Assembly (NCBI GenBank): GCA_029062895.1
Contig: JAIDPF010000041.1
Location: forward strand, 1-56,470
Origin: Lachnospiraceae bacterium
GTDB taxonomy: Bacteria > Bacillota > Clostridia > Lachnospirales > Lachnospiraceae
DNA length: 56,470 bases
Direction: 5' to 3'
The notes beneath the pieces are model-generated. The model saw only the letters and a program-made list of their open reading frames with translations, made no database searches and was not told the DNA's origin. Made by a program: the position numbers and the translations under genes. Positions 45,944-55,640 of the stretch are shown piece after piece. Positions within the stretch are counted from its first letter, which is position 1, and each line of letters starts with the position of its first letter.

Positions 45944-47437
45944 ATGAAATCAGTGGCAATCGGAATTCCTACCTACCATCATCCGGAAGCGGTCAACGAG
46001 ATCCTCTCCCTGACGGCACAGTATCTCTATGATCTGCATATAGACGTGTATTATTATGATGGGAGCAGCGATACAAAAACCAAAGAAGTGGTAGAAAATT
46101 TTCGCAACAGAGGATTTACCAACTTATATCATTTACATTTTCCCGAAGACAACCGGCGACCAGAAATGATCTTTAACGGTCACGGCATGCTCCACGAATA
46201 TGATTACATATGGCCTTCCAAGGATCGGTGTATGTTTACGGAAGAGGTTGTGACCGCCGTTATAGAGGCATTGGAAGAAGATCCCGATGTTCTTTGCCTG
46301 AACCAGACTTTTGCTTATCATGGAATTCAAAAACATATCTACCACGAACCGACAGAATTTTATCATGTTCATGGCTGGATCGCAACGTCAATTAATACGA
46401 TTATATATAAAAAATCATCCATGATTGGCTCTTTCCAAAGCTGGATCTATCCGGAACTTTTTAATCCCTATTTCAGCCATTTATTCCATACCCTTGCACA
46501 GATGGACACAATGAATATCTGCGTTTTGATCGGTGATCATATCATGATCCACAATTCGGCTGATGCAGCCTCTTCATGGGAAAACAAAGTCTTTCAGGTA
46601 TGGAAGGACGACTGGATCACTGTCAATGACCTGTTGCCGGAATGTTATGCCCCTTATAAAGATTATGTGATCAAAGTAACCGCTTCTCTTCCATGGCTGC
46701 TGGGCGATGTGGAACGGTTACAGGAATTTCATGATAAGGGACTGCTGACTCCGGAAACCATGTCCCAAGTAGAAACAAACTGGGAACGGGTATCCTCTGT
46801 TCCAATCGAAATCGTTCGAGAAATTGCGGCAGGCACATATGATTCTGCTCATGATATGAGGAGAGTCGTCTCTGAAAGTGAATTCACGGATATGACTATT
46901 TCTATTCATAAAATGTTACTAACCGGTCAGATGAATACCAGCCAGATTCCATGGGAGGCTTTTCAGAATTATATCCATAACCGCCTCCAATCGCAAAAGC
47001 GCATGAATGCTGAAGAAATCGCACAGATTTTTACTGCCATCCGTGGTCTTAAATCTTTATCAGAAGAAAAGCTAGATGACACAGAACGGACAGCAAATAT
47101 TGTGCAGATGATCCTTGTATTTCTCTTTTTCACGGACCGGAACAAATCGCTTGATTCCGTCTCCACCATTGAATTACGCGGCCTGAATACGACGATCTGC
47201 GAAAATGTCCGGAATAACCTTATGACGGTGGACGATATCCCTTGGAAAGCCTTTCGGGATTATATACATGAGCATCTGGAAGGATTAAATGTAGTAGAAA
47301 CACCCAATATTCCGCTCATTATGGGAAGCATCGGCGATCTGAAACAATTATCTTTAGAGCAGCCCGATAACACAGAACGTCTCACGAATCTGATCAATGT
47401 TGTTACCGTTTTACTCTTACTGATGGAAAAAGGTTAG
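45944..47437 (+). CDS. GT2-like glycosyltransferase with duplicated C-terminal module
   Basis: A 497-residue protein. Residues about 1-220 look like a GT-A glycosyltransferase: SVAIGIPTYHHPEAVNEIL, VYYYDGSSDTKTKEVV, and the loop YIWPSKDRCMFTEEVV, where DxD would normally be. The remainder has two related units of about 85 residues, each with IPW(E/K)AF(Q/R)(N/D)YIH and L(D/Q)(D/P)(D/-)TER(T/L)(A/T)N. The same module doubled suggests a binding or assembly domain. The sugar and acceptor are unknown. AAGGAG lies about 22 bases upstream, so the start is not certain. Confidence 0.72.
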   Translation: MKSVAIGIPTYHHPEAVNEILSLTAQYLYDLHIDVYYYDGSSDTKTKEVVENFRNRGFTNLYHLHFPEDNRRPEMIFNGHGMLHEYDYIWPSKDRCMFTEEVVTAVIEALEEDPDVLCLNQTFAYHGIQKHIYHEPTEFYHVHGWIATSINTIIYKKSSMIGSFQSWIYPELFNPYFSHLFHTLAQMDTMNICVLIGDHIMIHNSADAASSWENKVFQVWKDDWITVNDLLPECYAPYKDYVIKVTASLPWLLGDVERLQEFHDKGLLTPETMSQVETNWERVSSVPIEIVREIAAGTYDSAHDMRRVVSESEFTDMTISIHKMLLTGQMNTSQIPWEAFQNYIHNRLQSQKRMNAEEIAQIFTAIRGLKSLSEEKLDDTERTANIVQMILVFLFFTDRNKSLDSVSTIELRGLNTTICENVRNNLMTVDDIPWKAFRDYIHEHLEGLNVVETPNIPLIMGSIGDLKQLSLEQPDNTERLTNLINVVTVLLLLMEKG

Positions 47438-47444
47438 GGTTCTT

Positions 47445-47735
47445 TTACTCTACCTTCTGATAACGGCTGAAAATCTTATCCTCGCCGCACACATGCTTTG
47501 TCCCATCGATGTCCCTGACTACATAGTCGCCTTCGCCGATAAATGTGCGTCCCCTGCGGGTATTGATATAAGGACATACTACAGAACCATTTTCTCTTTT
47601 GATCCGAACCAGAGAATCTGTAACGATCCAGCCTTTTGTCACGACATCGGATAATAATTCAAATCCGTCTTCCATGTTTTTTCCGACTTCATACTTTTCA
47701 ACTTCTGCTTCTAATGCGATTCTGGTACATTTCAT
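47445..47735 (-). CDS. PGDYG-like small protein
   Basis: A 96-residue soluble protein. The segment INTRRGRTFIGEGDYVVRD and the end EDKIFSRYQKVE resemble PGDYG-domain proteins, often found in phage and accessory DNA; function unknown. The start at MKCTRIAL has GGGGGTG before it. It lies seven bases from the convergent glycosyltransferase gene. Confidence 0.6.
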   Translation of the reverse strand: MKCTRIALEAEVEKYEVGKNMEDGFELLSDVVTKGWIVTDSLVRIKRENGSVVCPYINTRRGRTFIGEGDYVVRDIDGTKHVCGEDKIFSRYQKVE

Positions 47736-47781
47736 ACTGATCACCCCCATCTTATTTTATGGTTATTTGTTGGCTGCTCAT

Positions 47782-49434
47782 TTATCGCTTTTTCAGTCTG
47801 AAATTACGGGTCTGATTTTGCAGCAAATTCACCTGTTCATACAATTCTGAACTTACACTTGCAGACTCTTCACTGTTAGCAGAATTTGACTGTACCACAT
47901 CGGAAATTTGCCCGATGCCTTCGGCCACTTGTGAAATTGCATTAGCTTCAACCTGTACAGCGTCAGTAATTTCATCAATAGCTCGATTGGACTGAGTAAC
48001 TAATTGAAGAGTTTTCTGCAAAGACGCCGAAACTTCATCCACAATCTTATTTCCTTGTTCTGCCGCCCGTACAGAACTTTCAATCAATTCTTTTGTAGCT
48101 TTGGCCGCCTGATCGGAGCGAGAGGCAAGGTTACGAACCTCCTCCGCCACCACCGCAAATCCTCTTCCCGCCTCACCGGCCCGGCTGGATTCTACAGCAG
48201 CATTCAAGGCAAGTATATTGGTCTGGAAAGAAATAGTTTCAATCGTAGTAATAATATTTTCAATTTGTTTGGAAGTATCGCTAATATTCATCATTGCATT
48301 TACAAGCTGCTCCATCTGCTGGCTGCTTAAATTCACCTGATCTCCGGTAAGATGGGCGTTATTCCGCATTTCAGCAGCCATCTGGATATTTTGGTCGGCG
48401 CTTTTAGAAAGCTCCGATAAAGTAGATGAAAGTTCTTCCACCGCACTGGCTTGCTCCATTGCTCCTTTTGCCAGCATCTGAGAACCATCGGAAAGACTTC
48501 TTGCATGACCGAATACCTTCTGTTCCACCTTATTGATATTAGCAATAACCGAAGAAAGTGAGTCCGTAAAACTATCAATCGAGTCCGAAATAGAGCTAAA
48601 GTCCCCAATAAAAGGAACAGATGTGGATACGTTAAAATTACCTACAGAAAGCTGAGTCATGATGCGATTAATATCTTCTATATATTGACACGTCTGCTCT
48701 ATGGAGTGTTTCAGCGTTTTGGCCAGATCGCCAATCTCATCGTTGACTTTATAATCCAGCTCAAATTTCATAGTGCCATCCTGTAACGGTTTTGTTTTTT
48801 CCGTAATCAAAAGAATAGGTTTTACTACGCGCCGCATGATATAAATCACCAGACTCAGAAGGCAAAACAATACCAGACATAACCCTGCGGCAGTTATGAT
48901 GTGCATCGTCGTTACCGTTTCTTTCATACTTTCCGTACTTGCTTCGTTGAGTGTCAAACCACGCTCCACAACTTCATCCAAAAGTCCAACCAGCACCGTC
49001 AGATTAGCCATAATCGTATCTTGATAATATTCCTTCGCCGCCTTCGGATTCGTTTCCATCAAATCCAAAACATATACAGCCGACTGGTGAAGTTCTCTAT
49101 GAAGCGGCTCCATCTGATTTCTCAACTCAAGAATATGTTCATCATCTGTTCCCGCCTCACCATAGAGCCACTGCCCCAATATACAGCCGGTAGGATCCGT
49201 ACTTCCGGTAAATTCCGTACCGCTGTATAAGGCGTTACTGAGATTCGAAGACCATTTATAATGGGCCACTTCTGCGCTTTGGGCTCTCTGTAGAAGAGCA
49301 TTCACCTCAACATTAAATTCCTCGGAACGATCCATATTGATAATATTCTTTGTTGTCAGAAAACTAAACATCAGAACAGACAGAAAAGCCGCTACCACCC
49401 TGACTCCTACCATTACTTTTATACTTTTCCGCAT
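47782..49434 (-). CDS. Methyl-accepting chemotaxis protein with extracytoplasmic CZB domain
   Basis: A 550-residue receptor. Helices lie near 10-30 and 172-195. The domain between them has H58, C84, H112 and H116 ([28 protein letters not shown]), the CZB pattern that binds zinc and senses zinc or hypochlorous acid in other bacteria. A HAMP domain follows, then the coiled-coil signalling domain with the tip [27 protein letters not shown] domains are more often cytoplasmic, so the position is unusual. No flagellar genes are in view. Confidence 0.9.
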   Translation of the reverse strand: MRKSIKVMVGVRVVAAFLSVLMFSFLTTKNIINMDRSEEFNVEVNALLQRAQSAEVAHYKWSSNLSNALYSGTEFTGSTDPTGCILGQWLYGEAGTDDEHILELRNQMEPLHRELHQSAVYVLDLMETNPKAAKEYYQDTIMANLTVLVGLLDEVVERGLTLNEASTESMKETVTTMHIITAAGLCLVLFCLLSLVIYIMRRVVKPILLITEKTKPLQDGTMKFELDYKVNDEIGDLAKTLKHSIEQTCQYIEDINRIMTQLSVGNFNVSTSVPFIGDFSSISDSIDSFTDSLSSVIANINKVEQKVFGHARSLSDGSQMLAKGAMEQASAVEELSSTLSELSKSADQNIQMAAEMRNNAHLTGDQVNLSSQQMEQLVNAMMNISDTSKQIENIITTIETISFQTNILALNAAVESSRAGEAGRGFAVVAEEVRNLASRSDQAAKATKELIESSVRAAEQGNKIVDEVSASLQKTLQLVTQSNRAIDEITDAVQVEANAISQVAEGIGQISDVVQSNSANSEESASVSSELYEQVNLLQNQTRNFRLKKR

Positions 49435-49537
49435 TTTTCCCTCCTTATTATTTTGGGTTTACAGTTTCCGAACCTTTTATATTTTCTAGTGATCATAAAA
49501 ACCCTTTTTTTATTCTTTTAAAATAAAGTTCATTTCT

Positions 49538-49610
49538 AAAAAAATTCCAGCTTTACTTTTATGGTATATAGCCGTATTGGGGTTATCCTGCCATAAAGCA
49601 AAGCTGGAAT
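49538..49610 (-). terminator. Intrinsic terminator of spmA
   Basis: ATTCCAGCTTTGC pairs with its complement at the other end (CCATAAA arms continue the stem), leaving a large loop. On the minus strand the stem ends in TTTTTTT. Confidence 0.7.
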
Positions 49611-49719
49611 GATTTATTCTGCAAAATTACTGTACAATATTAAACGCAAGGTACTTACCTTGCATCTATTATACCATATCCGCTGTTTTATTTCAATTAC
49701 TAAAAATACCGGGATAACA

Positions 49720-50352
49720 CTATCTGTTCCCCATCCTCATCAATTTACAGAAAATGATTGCGGCAAGAGTACTACAGAAAGTTGCGACAATCGCCGGTGC
49801 TATAATCGCCGTCGGATCTTCACTGCCATACTGTGTACGATAGGCAATCATTGTAACGGGAATTAGTTGCAACGAAGAAATATTCAAAATAAGAAAATCA
49901 CACATTTCATTACTTGCAGTATCGTTTCCAACCGATCTTTTCCGATCCCCCCGACTTCCATTACTTATATTATAATTTCGTTCTTTCTCCAGTTCGGACA
50001 GTTCCTTCATCGCTTCCAGTCCTGCCGGCGTCGCCGCCCAGCCAAGCCCCAAAACATTTGCAATGATATTCAGAGAGATTGGTTGTTCCGCCTTATGCCC
50101 TTTAGGAATATCCGGAAACATAAAATGTACAAACGGTCGGATAACCTTTGTCAATCCCGCAACAATCCCCGCTCTCTCCGCCACCTTCATCAATCCCACC
50201 CAGAACGCCATCACACCGCACATCGTAAAACAAAGCTCCACTGCCTCCCCTGCAGAAGAAAAGGCTGCTTCTCCCACTGCGCCGATATTTCCTGTCAGGG
50301 CACCGTATACAACGCCGATGATAATCATAACCGCCCAAAAATAATTCAGCAT
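49720..50352 (-). CDS. spmA: Spore maturation protein A
   Basis: A 210-residue membrane protein matching SpmA: YFWAVMIIIGVVYGALTG, LCFTMCGVMAFWVGLMKVAE, ANVLGLGWAATPAGLEAMKEL and NISSLQLIPVTMIAYRTQYGS. Between the two halves lies a polar insert (ERNYNISNGSRGDRKRSV). SpmA normally works with SpmB, whose gene is usually adjacent but is at 36981-37505 here. Confidence 0.9.
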   Translation of the reverse strand: MLNYFWAVMIIIGVVYGALTGNIGAVGEAAFSSAGEAVELCFTMCGVMAFWVGLMKVAERAGIVAGLTKVIRPFVHFMFPDIPKGHKAEQPISLNIIANVLGLGWAATPAGLEAMKELSELEKERNYNISNGSRGDRKRSVGNDTASNEMCDFLILNISSLQLIPVTMIAYRTQYGSEDPTAIIAPAIVATFCSTLAAIIFCKLMRMGNR

Positions 50353-50508
50353 AGCACACCATACCCGGCATCATAACCACTGTCGGATATCCTTTATATG
50401 ATCTGATATTTATAATATTCTATTCAGCCGCAAAAGCATATATATCAATTCCTAAGGATCTTTTCTCTTAATTTTCTCTTAATTTTCCCTTCCTCTACTA
50501 AATCGCAC

Positions 50509-50523
50509 ATCAGCGTTTCCCTA
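50509..50523. repeat. REP-like repeat, copy D
   Basis: ATCAGCGTTTCCCTA, identical to copies at 3737 and 31923. The last bases form the stop codon of the adjacent membrane-protein gene. Confidence 0.5.
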
Positions 50524-51174
50524 TCTCTGCAGTATGACTTCGACCTTCTTTGCTAACAGCCGACAAAAAAATTTCACCGCCAATCCGGTACATACTGCGG
50601 CAAAGATCGTTCCCTCCCTGCAGCCCTGTATTCTACCATCAAAAAATAAAACGGATAATATCAACGAAAACACGACGCAGAAGATATCAAATCCAATCTT
50701 TACATTGCCAAATTCTTTATGTATAGTATCTGCAACCGCTTTTACAAAAGCCTCTCCGGAATTCATGATAACATTTGCCATCACCGACAACGCTACACCA
50801 AATCCAAGTATCACCGTTCCAACAATGACCAGTATGGCGCGAAACCAATACACTTGCGGTTGTATGCCGGACAACATCCACATCCAAAAATCTGTGAAGT
50901 AACCAAACAGAAATGATAATGGGATCTGTAATAACTGTATCCACTGGAATTGTCTGCGTAAAATAAGAATCTGTCCAAGAATCATCAAGCAATTCCATAC
51001 GATCAGCCAATTGCCCAACGACAATATCGTAAATTTCAAACTGAGTACATTGGCCACCGAAGAAATAGGCGATACCCCAAGTTCTCCCTTCTTTGTTACG
51101 GCAACGCCAAGCGCTGCAACAAATAGACTGATAATAAATAAGATGTATCTTTTGCACAATTCTTTTTTATTCAT
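50521..51174 (-). CDS. YczE/YitT-like membrane protein
   Basis: A 217-residue protein with about five or six helices. RYILFIISLFVAALGVAVTKKG, LGVSPISSVANVL and VIMNSGEAFVKAVADTIHKEFGNVKIGFD are typical of the YczE/YyaS/YitT group, of unknown function. The start at MNKKEL has GGGGA about seven bases upstream. The 3' end lies on a REP-like repeat. Confidence 0.75.
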   Translation of the reverse strand: MNKKELCKRYILFIISLFVAALGVAVTKKGELGVSPISSVANVLSLKFTILSLGNWLIVWNCLMILGQILILRRQFQWIQLLQIPLSFLFGYFTDFWMWMLSGIQPQVYWFRAILVIVGTVILGFGVALSVMANVIMNSGEAFVKAVADTIHKEFGNVKIGFDIFCVVFSLILSVLFFDGRIQGCREGTIFAAVCTGLAVKFFCRLLAKKVEVILQR

Positions 51175-51222
51175 AACAATTTCCCCATGCCGCCTTCGGC
51201 GGTTCAAATTCCCATGTATTTC

Positions 51223-51250
51223 AAAAAAAGAAGAACTCTTCGTTCTTCTC
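51223..51250 (-). terminator. Intrinsic terminator of the signalling operon
   Basis: On the minus strand AGAAGAAC-gaaga-GTTCTTCT is followed by TTTTTT. Confidence 0.8.
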
Positions 51251-51280
51251 TTCGGATCTCACAAGTTTATTGACCGGTCC

Positions 51281-51643
51281 TTAAGAAAGCGCCTGTTCAA
51301 ATACTTTAAGTAACTGCTCCTGATGAAAAGGCTTATCCACAAAACCTTTTGCTCCAATAGCTTTTGCCTTTTTATAAGTATCATCATACGCAAGGGATGA
51401 GATCATGACGATCCTTGCATCCGGATGTTCCTTCAATATAAGCTCTGACGCATCCAGACCGTCCATTCCCTGCATAATGATATCCATCGTCACAATATCA
51501 GGCTTGACTTCATCATATTGCGCGATTGCATCCTCACCGCTGCGGCAGTATGCTACAATCTCGTAATCCGTGCCCTCCAAGATATCTCCCAACTGAACCC
51601 GCACCAGCCGGGAATCATCTACTACCATAATTCGTTTGCTCAT
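51281..51643 (-). CDS. CheY-type response regulator
   Basis: A 120-residue stand-alone receiver domain. D9 and D10 bind metal, D54 (VTMDIIMQGMDG) is the phospho-acceptor, and K in FVDKPF is conserved. Last gene of a four-gene operon after a hybrid kinase, a longer receiver and CheX. It could act on motility machinery or serve as a phosphate sink. Confidence 0.9.
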   Translation of the reverse strand: MSKRIMVVDDSRLVRVQLGDILEGTDYEIVAYCRSGEDAIAQYDEVKPDIVTMDIIMQGMDGLDASELILKEHPDARIVMISSLAYDDTYKKAKAIGAKGFVDKPFHQEQLLKVFEQALS

Positions 51644-51661
51644 TTCATACGCTCCCTTCTA

Positions 51662-52162
51662 TCAGGTCTTACCAGAAACATCCCCACCCTTTTCAGAACA
51701 GGGTACATGATGAATCAACTGTGCGCCTTCACTATACTCGTTGGAATATGTCAGCGCAAATTGTATCTCACGCCCCTCAGGCTCATAGCGGCCATGGTAA
51801 AACACAGGCGGACCAAAATGAGCCGGGATCTGTGTGGCACGAAACATGGCTCCCGCTATCCTGCCGCAAAGTACATTAAAATATTCCTTACTAAATTCTT
51901 CCAGATCTTCAGGGCTGACCGATTCCTCATGGAAAGAATTGCAAGCCATGCGATACAACAGACTGGTGTCGGCACAGAGTGTAAGACTGGTGTTAAACCC
52001 TCTGTCAAATGTGATCTGAACCGTACAAAGGTCGTCTCCCGATGACTGCCCGCCCTGAAACAGATGCACGCCCGCAGTACGTTCCGTCACATCTTGAACC
52101 GCCTGATCCAGTATCTGCTCAAGTTCCTCCTGTTCCATAGCGTTATTCATTTCATAAATCAC
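51662..52162 (-). CDS. CheX-like CheY-P phosphatase
   Basis: A 166-residue protein. E93 and N96 (KEYFNVLCGRIAGAMF) form the ExxN motif CheX and CheC use to dephosphorylate CheY-P. It lies directly before a CheY gene, the expected substrate. The start is taken as the GTG that overlaps the stop of the preceding gene (GTGA), implying coupled translation; an ATG four codons on is an alternative. Confidence 0.78.
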   Translation of the reverse strand: MIYEMNNAMEQEELEQILDQAVQDVTERTAGVHLFQGGQSSGDDLCTVQITFDRGFNTSLTLCADTSLLYRMACNSFHEESVSPEDLEEFSKEYFNVLCGRIAGAMFRATQIPAHFGPPVFYHGRYEPEGREIQFALTYSNEYSEGAQLIHHVPCSEKGGDVSGKT

Positions 52163-52659
52163 CCCTCTTTGTTATCTTCCAATTGTTTCTGATCAGCCTC
52201 CGCTTGTTTCTGATCACTTTCTACTCGTTCCTGATCATCTTGCAATTGTATCTGATCACCATCTACTTGTTTCTGATTTTCTTGCTCAAAAGCCCGACGG
52301 ATCCTTTTCCGCAGATCATCAGAAGAAAAAGGTTTCAATATATAATCGCAGATTCCAAGTCTGGCACTCTTTAAAACAATATCCCTATCCTCCACGCCGG
52401 TAAGCATGATCACAGGTATGTCCTCCCGGTCTTTCATAGTTCGTATCTTATTCAGCGTCTCAACACCATCCAAAGGCGACATCTTGATATCCAGCAGGAT
52501 AAGATCCGGTTTTTCCTCTTTCAGATATTTCAATGCCCGTTCCCCTGAATTGACGGTAATCACATCATAAGCATCCCGCAGAGTATTTGAAATCCTCGTT
52601 AAAATAATTGCAGTATCGTCCACCGCTAAGATACATTTTTTGTTACTTGTTTTACTCAT
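52159..52659 (-). CDS. Response regulator with heptad-repeat tail
   Basis: A 166-residue protein. The receiver domain (1-125) has D57 as acceptor (LILLDIKMSPLDG) and the late KPF motif. It continues into about 40 residues of seven-residue repeats (DQ(K/I/E)Qxxx), strongly charged and likely helical. It has no DNA-binding or enzyme domain. It overlaps the kinase gene by four bases (ATGA) and CheX by three. Confidence 0.85.
   Translation of the reverse strand: MSKTSNKKCILAVDDTAIILTRISNTLRDAYDVITVNSGERALKYLKEEKPDLILLDIKMSPLDGVETLNKIRTMKDREDIPVIMLTGVEDRDIVLKSARLGICDYILKPFSSDDLRKRIRRAFEQENQKQVDGDQIQLQDDQERVESDQKQAEADQKQLEDNKEG
52175..52290 (-). repeat. 21-bp tandem repeat in the response-regulator tail
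   Basis: Units of 21 bp with a TGATCA in most copies encode the DQxQxxx heptads. Confidence 0.75.
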
Positions 52660-55508
52660 CTATCTTCTCCCTTCTTCTCAAGAATATCCAGAAGCTGCCC
52701 CAACAAGTCTTCCGCATTATCATCTTCAAATAATCTTAGCTGTTCCTGTATCTCCAAAAGACGCTTTGCCACGTCCTCTGGCAATTCATGAGCCAGAATC
52801 TTCTCCACTCTTTCCGCACAATCATGGGACCGAAAATGTTTCAATTCTTCCAACGCTGCCGCTGTCTGGTCCCGCAGTTCCTGTACGGATAAAGCCGGAA
52901 GTTTTTCTTTTTTGTCATTTTCCTGCTTATGCCGTTCCAAAAACTGTTCTATATTCGCCAGAAGAGTCTCATATTCTCCCATCAACAACGGAAACTGCTC
53001 GGAAATAAATTCCTTCTCTCCTCGTGCCGCGGCATTCTCCTGCTCACGTGCCATCGCCGAAACCTCCATGGCTCCGATATTAGCGGATGCGCTCTTTAAT
53101 CCATGTACTTCGATCTGATAACGTAAAATATCTGAATCCACGAGTTCACGCAGAAGATCTACCTTACGCTTGCCATCCATACAATAAAGCTCCAGTAAAT
53201 CGTAAAACCCATCTTCATCACCGGAATAATACTGCATCGCAGCATCCATATCCACCCCTTCAATCCGAAATGCCGCCGGATTCAAAGGCTTGAATTGCTC
53301 CTTCCTTCCGTCCGTCTGCCTGTACTTCTCCGGAACCCAGCGTAGCAAAAGCTGGTTCAGTTCCCTCCTGTCAAGAGGTTTTGCAATAAAATCCTGAAAA
53401 CCGCACTTCAAAAAATGTTCCCGCATTCCTTCCATGGCATTTGCAGTCAATGCAACCATAACAGGTGCTGTCCCATTTTCGCCGCATTCGCTGCGGATAA
53501 TTTCCGCCGCCTCAATGCCGTCCATACCGGGCATCATATGATCCATAAAGATGATGTCATACCGAACAGAACGCACCAATTCTATAGCTTCCGGACCACT
53601 TTCCGCCTCTGTCAGATCAAAACCATAATTCTTCAAAAAGCTTCTGGCTACCTTACGATTGATCACATTATCATCAACAATAAGCACTTTCACGCCATGC
53701 GCGGTAAACATATCCACGATTTTCTGTTCTGTCTGCGGAATTACCGGCATCTCCGAAATCGGACGGCTGTCTACGATCTTCTGGGGGATGGTAATCGTAA
53801 CCATCGTTCCCTTACCATAGGTACTTTCCACCTTGATCGTACCCTCCATCAGTTCCACCAAATGCTTCACAATGGCAAGTCCCAGTCCGGTACCTTCCAC
53901 ACTCCGGTTTCGCTTAGAATCCACCTGACGAAAATCCTCGAAAATCTTGTCAAGATCTTCCTCACGAATACCGCAACCGGTATCCTCCACACAAAAAGTA
54001 ATCAATTCTTCATCCGCGTTCCTTCCAGGTTTTCCGGTAACATACGCGCGTACATATCCTTTTTTCGTAAACTTTATTGCATTGCTGAGTATATTGATCA
54101 GAATCTGTTTGATTCTGCCATCGTCACCGCAATAACGGCAGGGTATGGTTTCGTCACATTCATACTTCAGGATCAATCCGCTTTGGGAAGCAGCCATATC
54201 CATCATTCCTATGACCTCATCCACCGTGACTTTTATGTAATAATTTACTTTTATCAGTTCCATTTTGCCCGATTCCACCTTGGAAAGGTCCAAAATATCA
54301 TTGATGATCGTCAGCAGATTTTTTGCCGCAGACTGCGCATCTTTGGCATGGGCATAAATCTCAGTATCTCCGCATTCCTCCATAATAATATCATTCAACC
54401 CAATGATGGCGTTCATCGGCGTTCTTATCTCGTGGGACATATTTGCAAGAAATTCACTTTTTGCAATGCTGGCTTTCTCCGCTTGATGCCGCACCCGTTT
54501 AATCTCATTGATATAAGCCTTGATATCGGTCATATCAAGAATCAAAATAACACAACCCTGTATCTTTCCGTTTTCATCTATAATATGCTTGCTGTGGCTT
54601 TCATAGTGCTGTCCATTGATCGAAAAACTCTGCGGAATTTCCTCATTAAGCATTTCCTCCTGGAAGCCCTCCACTACTCGGATGTTCTCTCCCGGCCTAT
54701 GGGCACGCAGATGGGTAAATATATTCGCCGCCGCTCTGTTATAGCTGACCAGCCGATCATGATCATCCAGCGTTATCACGCCATCACCCATACTCTCCAA
54801 AACCTTCTCTGCCGCCAGATGACGGAAATCATAATTACGGCGGCTCCAGATCACGATGACCACCATGGCCATAGAGATCGTATACGTCACCGGAGTAAAA
54901 TCAAAAACTTTCAATAGTTTAACGACGTAGGCGATCAAAACCATCACCGGCAGTGTGGAAATAAAGAGGATCGTCCAATACTGGCGATTGACCTGCTGAT
55001 CCGAGCGTTCATGAATAGCCCTCATCAGCGTGATGATACAAAGCACATAGGGAATAATAATTTGAACGGTCGTAAAAAAAATATATAATGGACCGTAGCT
55101 GAGACTGATATAATTAAATCCGTCCATAAACTCCAGCCACTGTACTTCCCGATAAAAAAGACCTTGCCAGTTAAAAATCATCGCAGGCAGAGATAAAAAA
55201 CAAAATACGAAAAGAATCCTTAAAAATAGTTTCGGCGGATTTATAGAACAATAGATATAAATAAACCAGCAGTAGCACAGCGGCGTAAAAGCGGAAGCCA
55301 CCTTTTCCACAGTCACCGCCGTCATGGCGGCCTCCATCGTAGGCGCGATCAGTTCCAATAAATATCCCACATTTTGTATCAGTGAGCCGCACATAATGAT
55401 GATCAGCAGTTTCTGCTCTCTAGACCCCTCCCCGTTAAACAAAAGGAGTACAGCTATAATGGTCAGACATATGCCAAAACACTCTAATGCAATGACAAAA
55501 TTTATCAT
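52656..55508 (-). CDS. Hybrid histidine kinase with 7TM input, receiver and Hpt domains
   Basis: A 950-residue kinase. Residues about 5-225 hold seven membrane helices (7TM histidine-kinase input). A PAS-like domain is followed by HisKA (FLANMSHEIRTPMN, H near 360), ATPase motifs (ILINILSNAIKFT, GTGLGLAIVKHL), a receiver domain near 605-725 (FMDHMMPGMDG) and an Hpt domain with VHGLKSASANIG. All parts of a phosphorelay are therefore in one protein. The start at 55508 (MINFVIALE) has GAGAGG just upstream. The next genes are a receiver with a repeat tail, CheX and CheY. Confidence 0.92.
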   Translation of the reverse strand: MINFVIALECFGICLTIIAVLLLFNGEGSREQKLLIIIMCGSLIQNVGYLLELIAPTMEAAMTAVTVEKVASAFTPLCYCWFIYIYCSINPPKLFLRILFVFCFLSLPAMIFNWQGLFYREVQWLEFMDGFNYISLSYGPLYIFFTTVQIIIPYVLCIITLMRAIHERSDQQVNRQYWTILFISTLPVMVLIAYVVKLLKVFDFTPVTYTISMAMVVIVIWSRRNYDFRHLAAEKVLESMGDGVITLDDHDRLVSYNRAAANIFTHLRAHRPGENIRVVEGFQEEMLNEEIPQSFSINGQHYESHSKHIIDENGKIQGCVILILDMTDIKAYINEIKRVRHQAEKASIAKSEFLANMSHEIRTPMNAIIGLNDIIMEECGDTEIYAHAKDAQSAAKNLLTIINDILDLSKVESGKMELIKVNYYIKVTVDEVIGMMDMAASQSGLILKYECDETIPCRYCGDDGRIKQILINILSNAIKFTKKGYVRAYVTGKPGRNADEELITFCVEDTGCGIREEDLDKIFEDFRQVDSKRNRSVEGTGLGLAIVKHLVELMEGTIKVESTYGKGTMVTITIPQKIVDSRPISEMPVIPQTEQKIVDMFTAHGVKVLIVDDNVINRKVARSFLKNYGFDLTEAESGPEAIELVRSVRYDIIFMDHMMPGMDGIEAAEIIRSECGENGTAPVMVALTANAMEGMREHFLKCGFQDFIAKPLDRRELNQLLLRWVPEKYRQTDGRKEQFKPLNPAAFRIEGVDMDAAMQYYSGDEDGFYDLLELYCMDGKRKVDLLRELVDSDILRYQIEVHGLKSASANIGAMEVSAMAREQENAAARGEKEFISEQFPLLMGEYETLLANIEQFLERHKQENDKKEKLPALSVQELRDQTAAALEELKHFRSHDCAERVEKILAHELPEDVAKRLLEIQEQLRLFEDDNAEDLLGQLLDILEKKGEDR

Positions 55509-55640
55509 ATTACCTCTCCGCGCTTTCAAATCTTCATGCTAAAAATACAATATTACAATTTCCATGCTATGTCAAGAATAGCGTGTCTCTGGTTGTAGCT
55601 TTATCTCTAAACAGAAATCATTCCTTTAAGGTTAAAGGAA

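Noticed and set aside
49720-50352. Nucleoside-transporter-like gate protein of unknown role
   Set aside because: The motifs fit SpmA better, and spmB is present in the same window.
53415-54917. 500-codon plus-strand frame
   Set aside because: Antisense to the hybrid kinase, whose domains are unmistakable; composition is shadow-like (His/Arg/Ile-rich).
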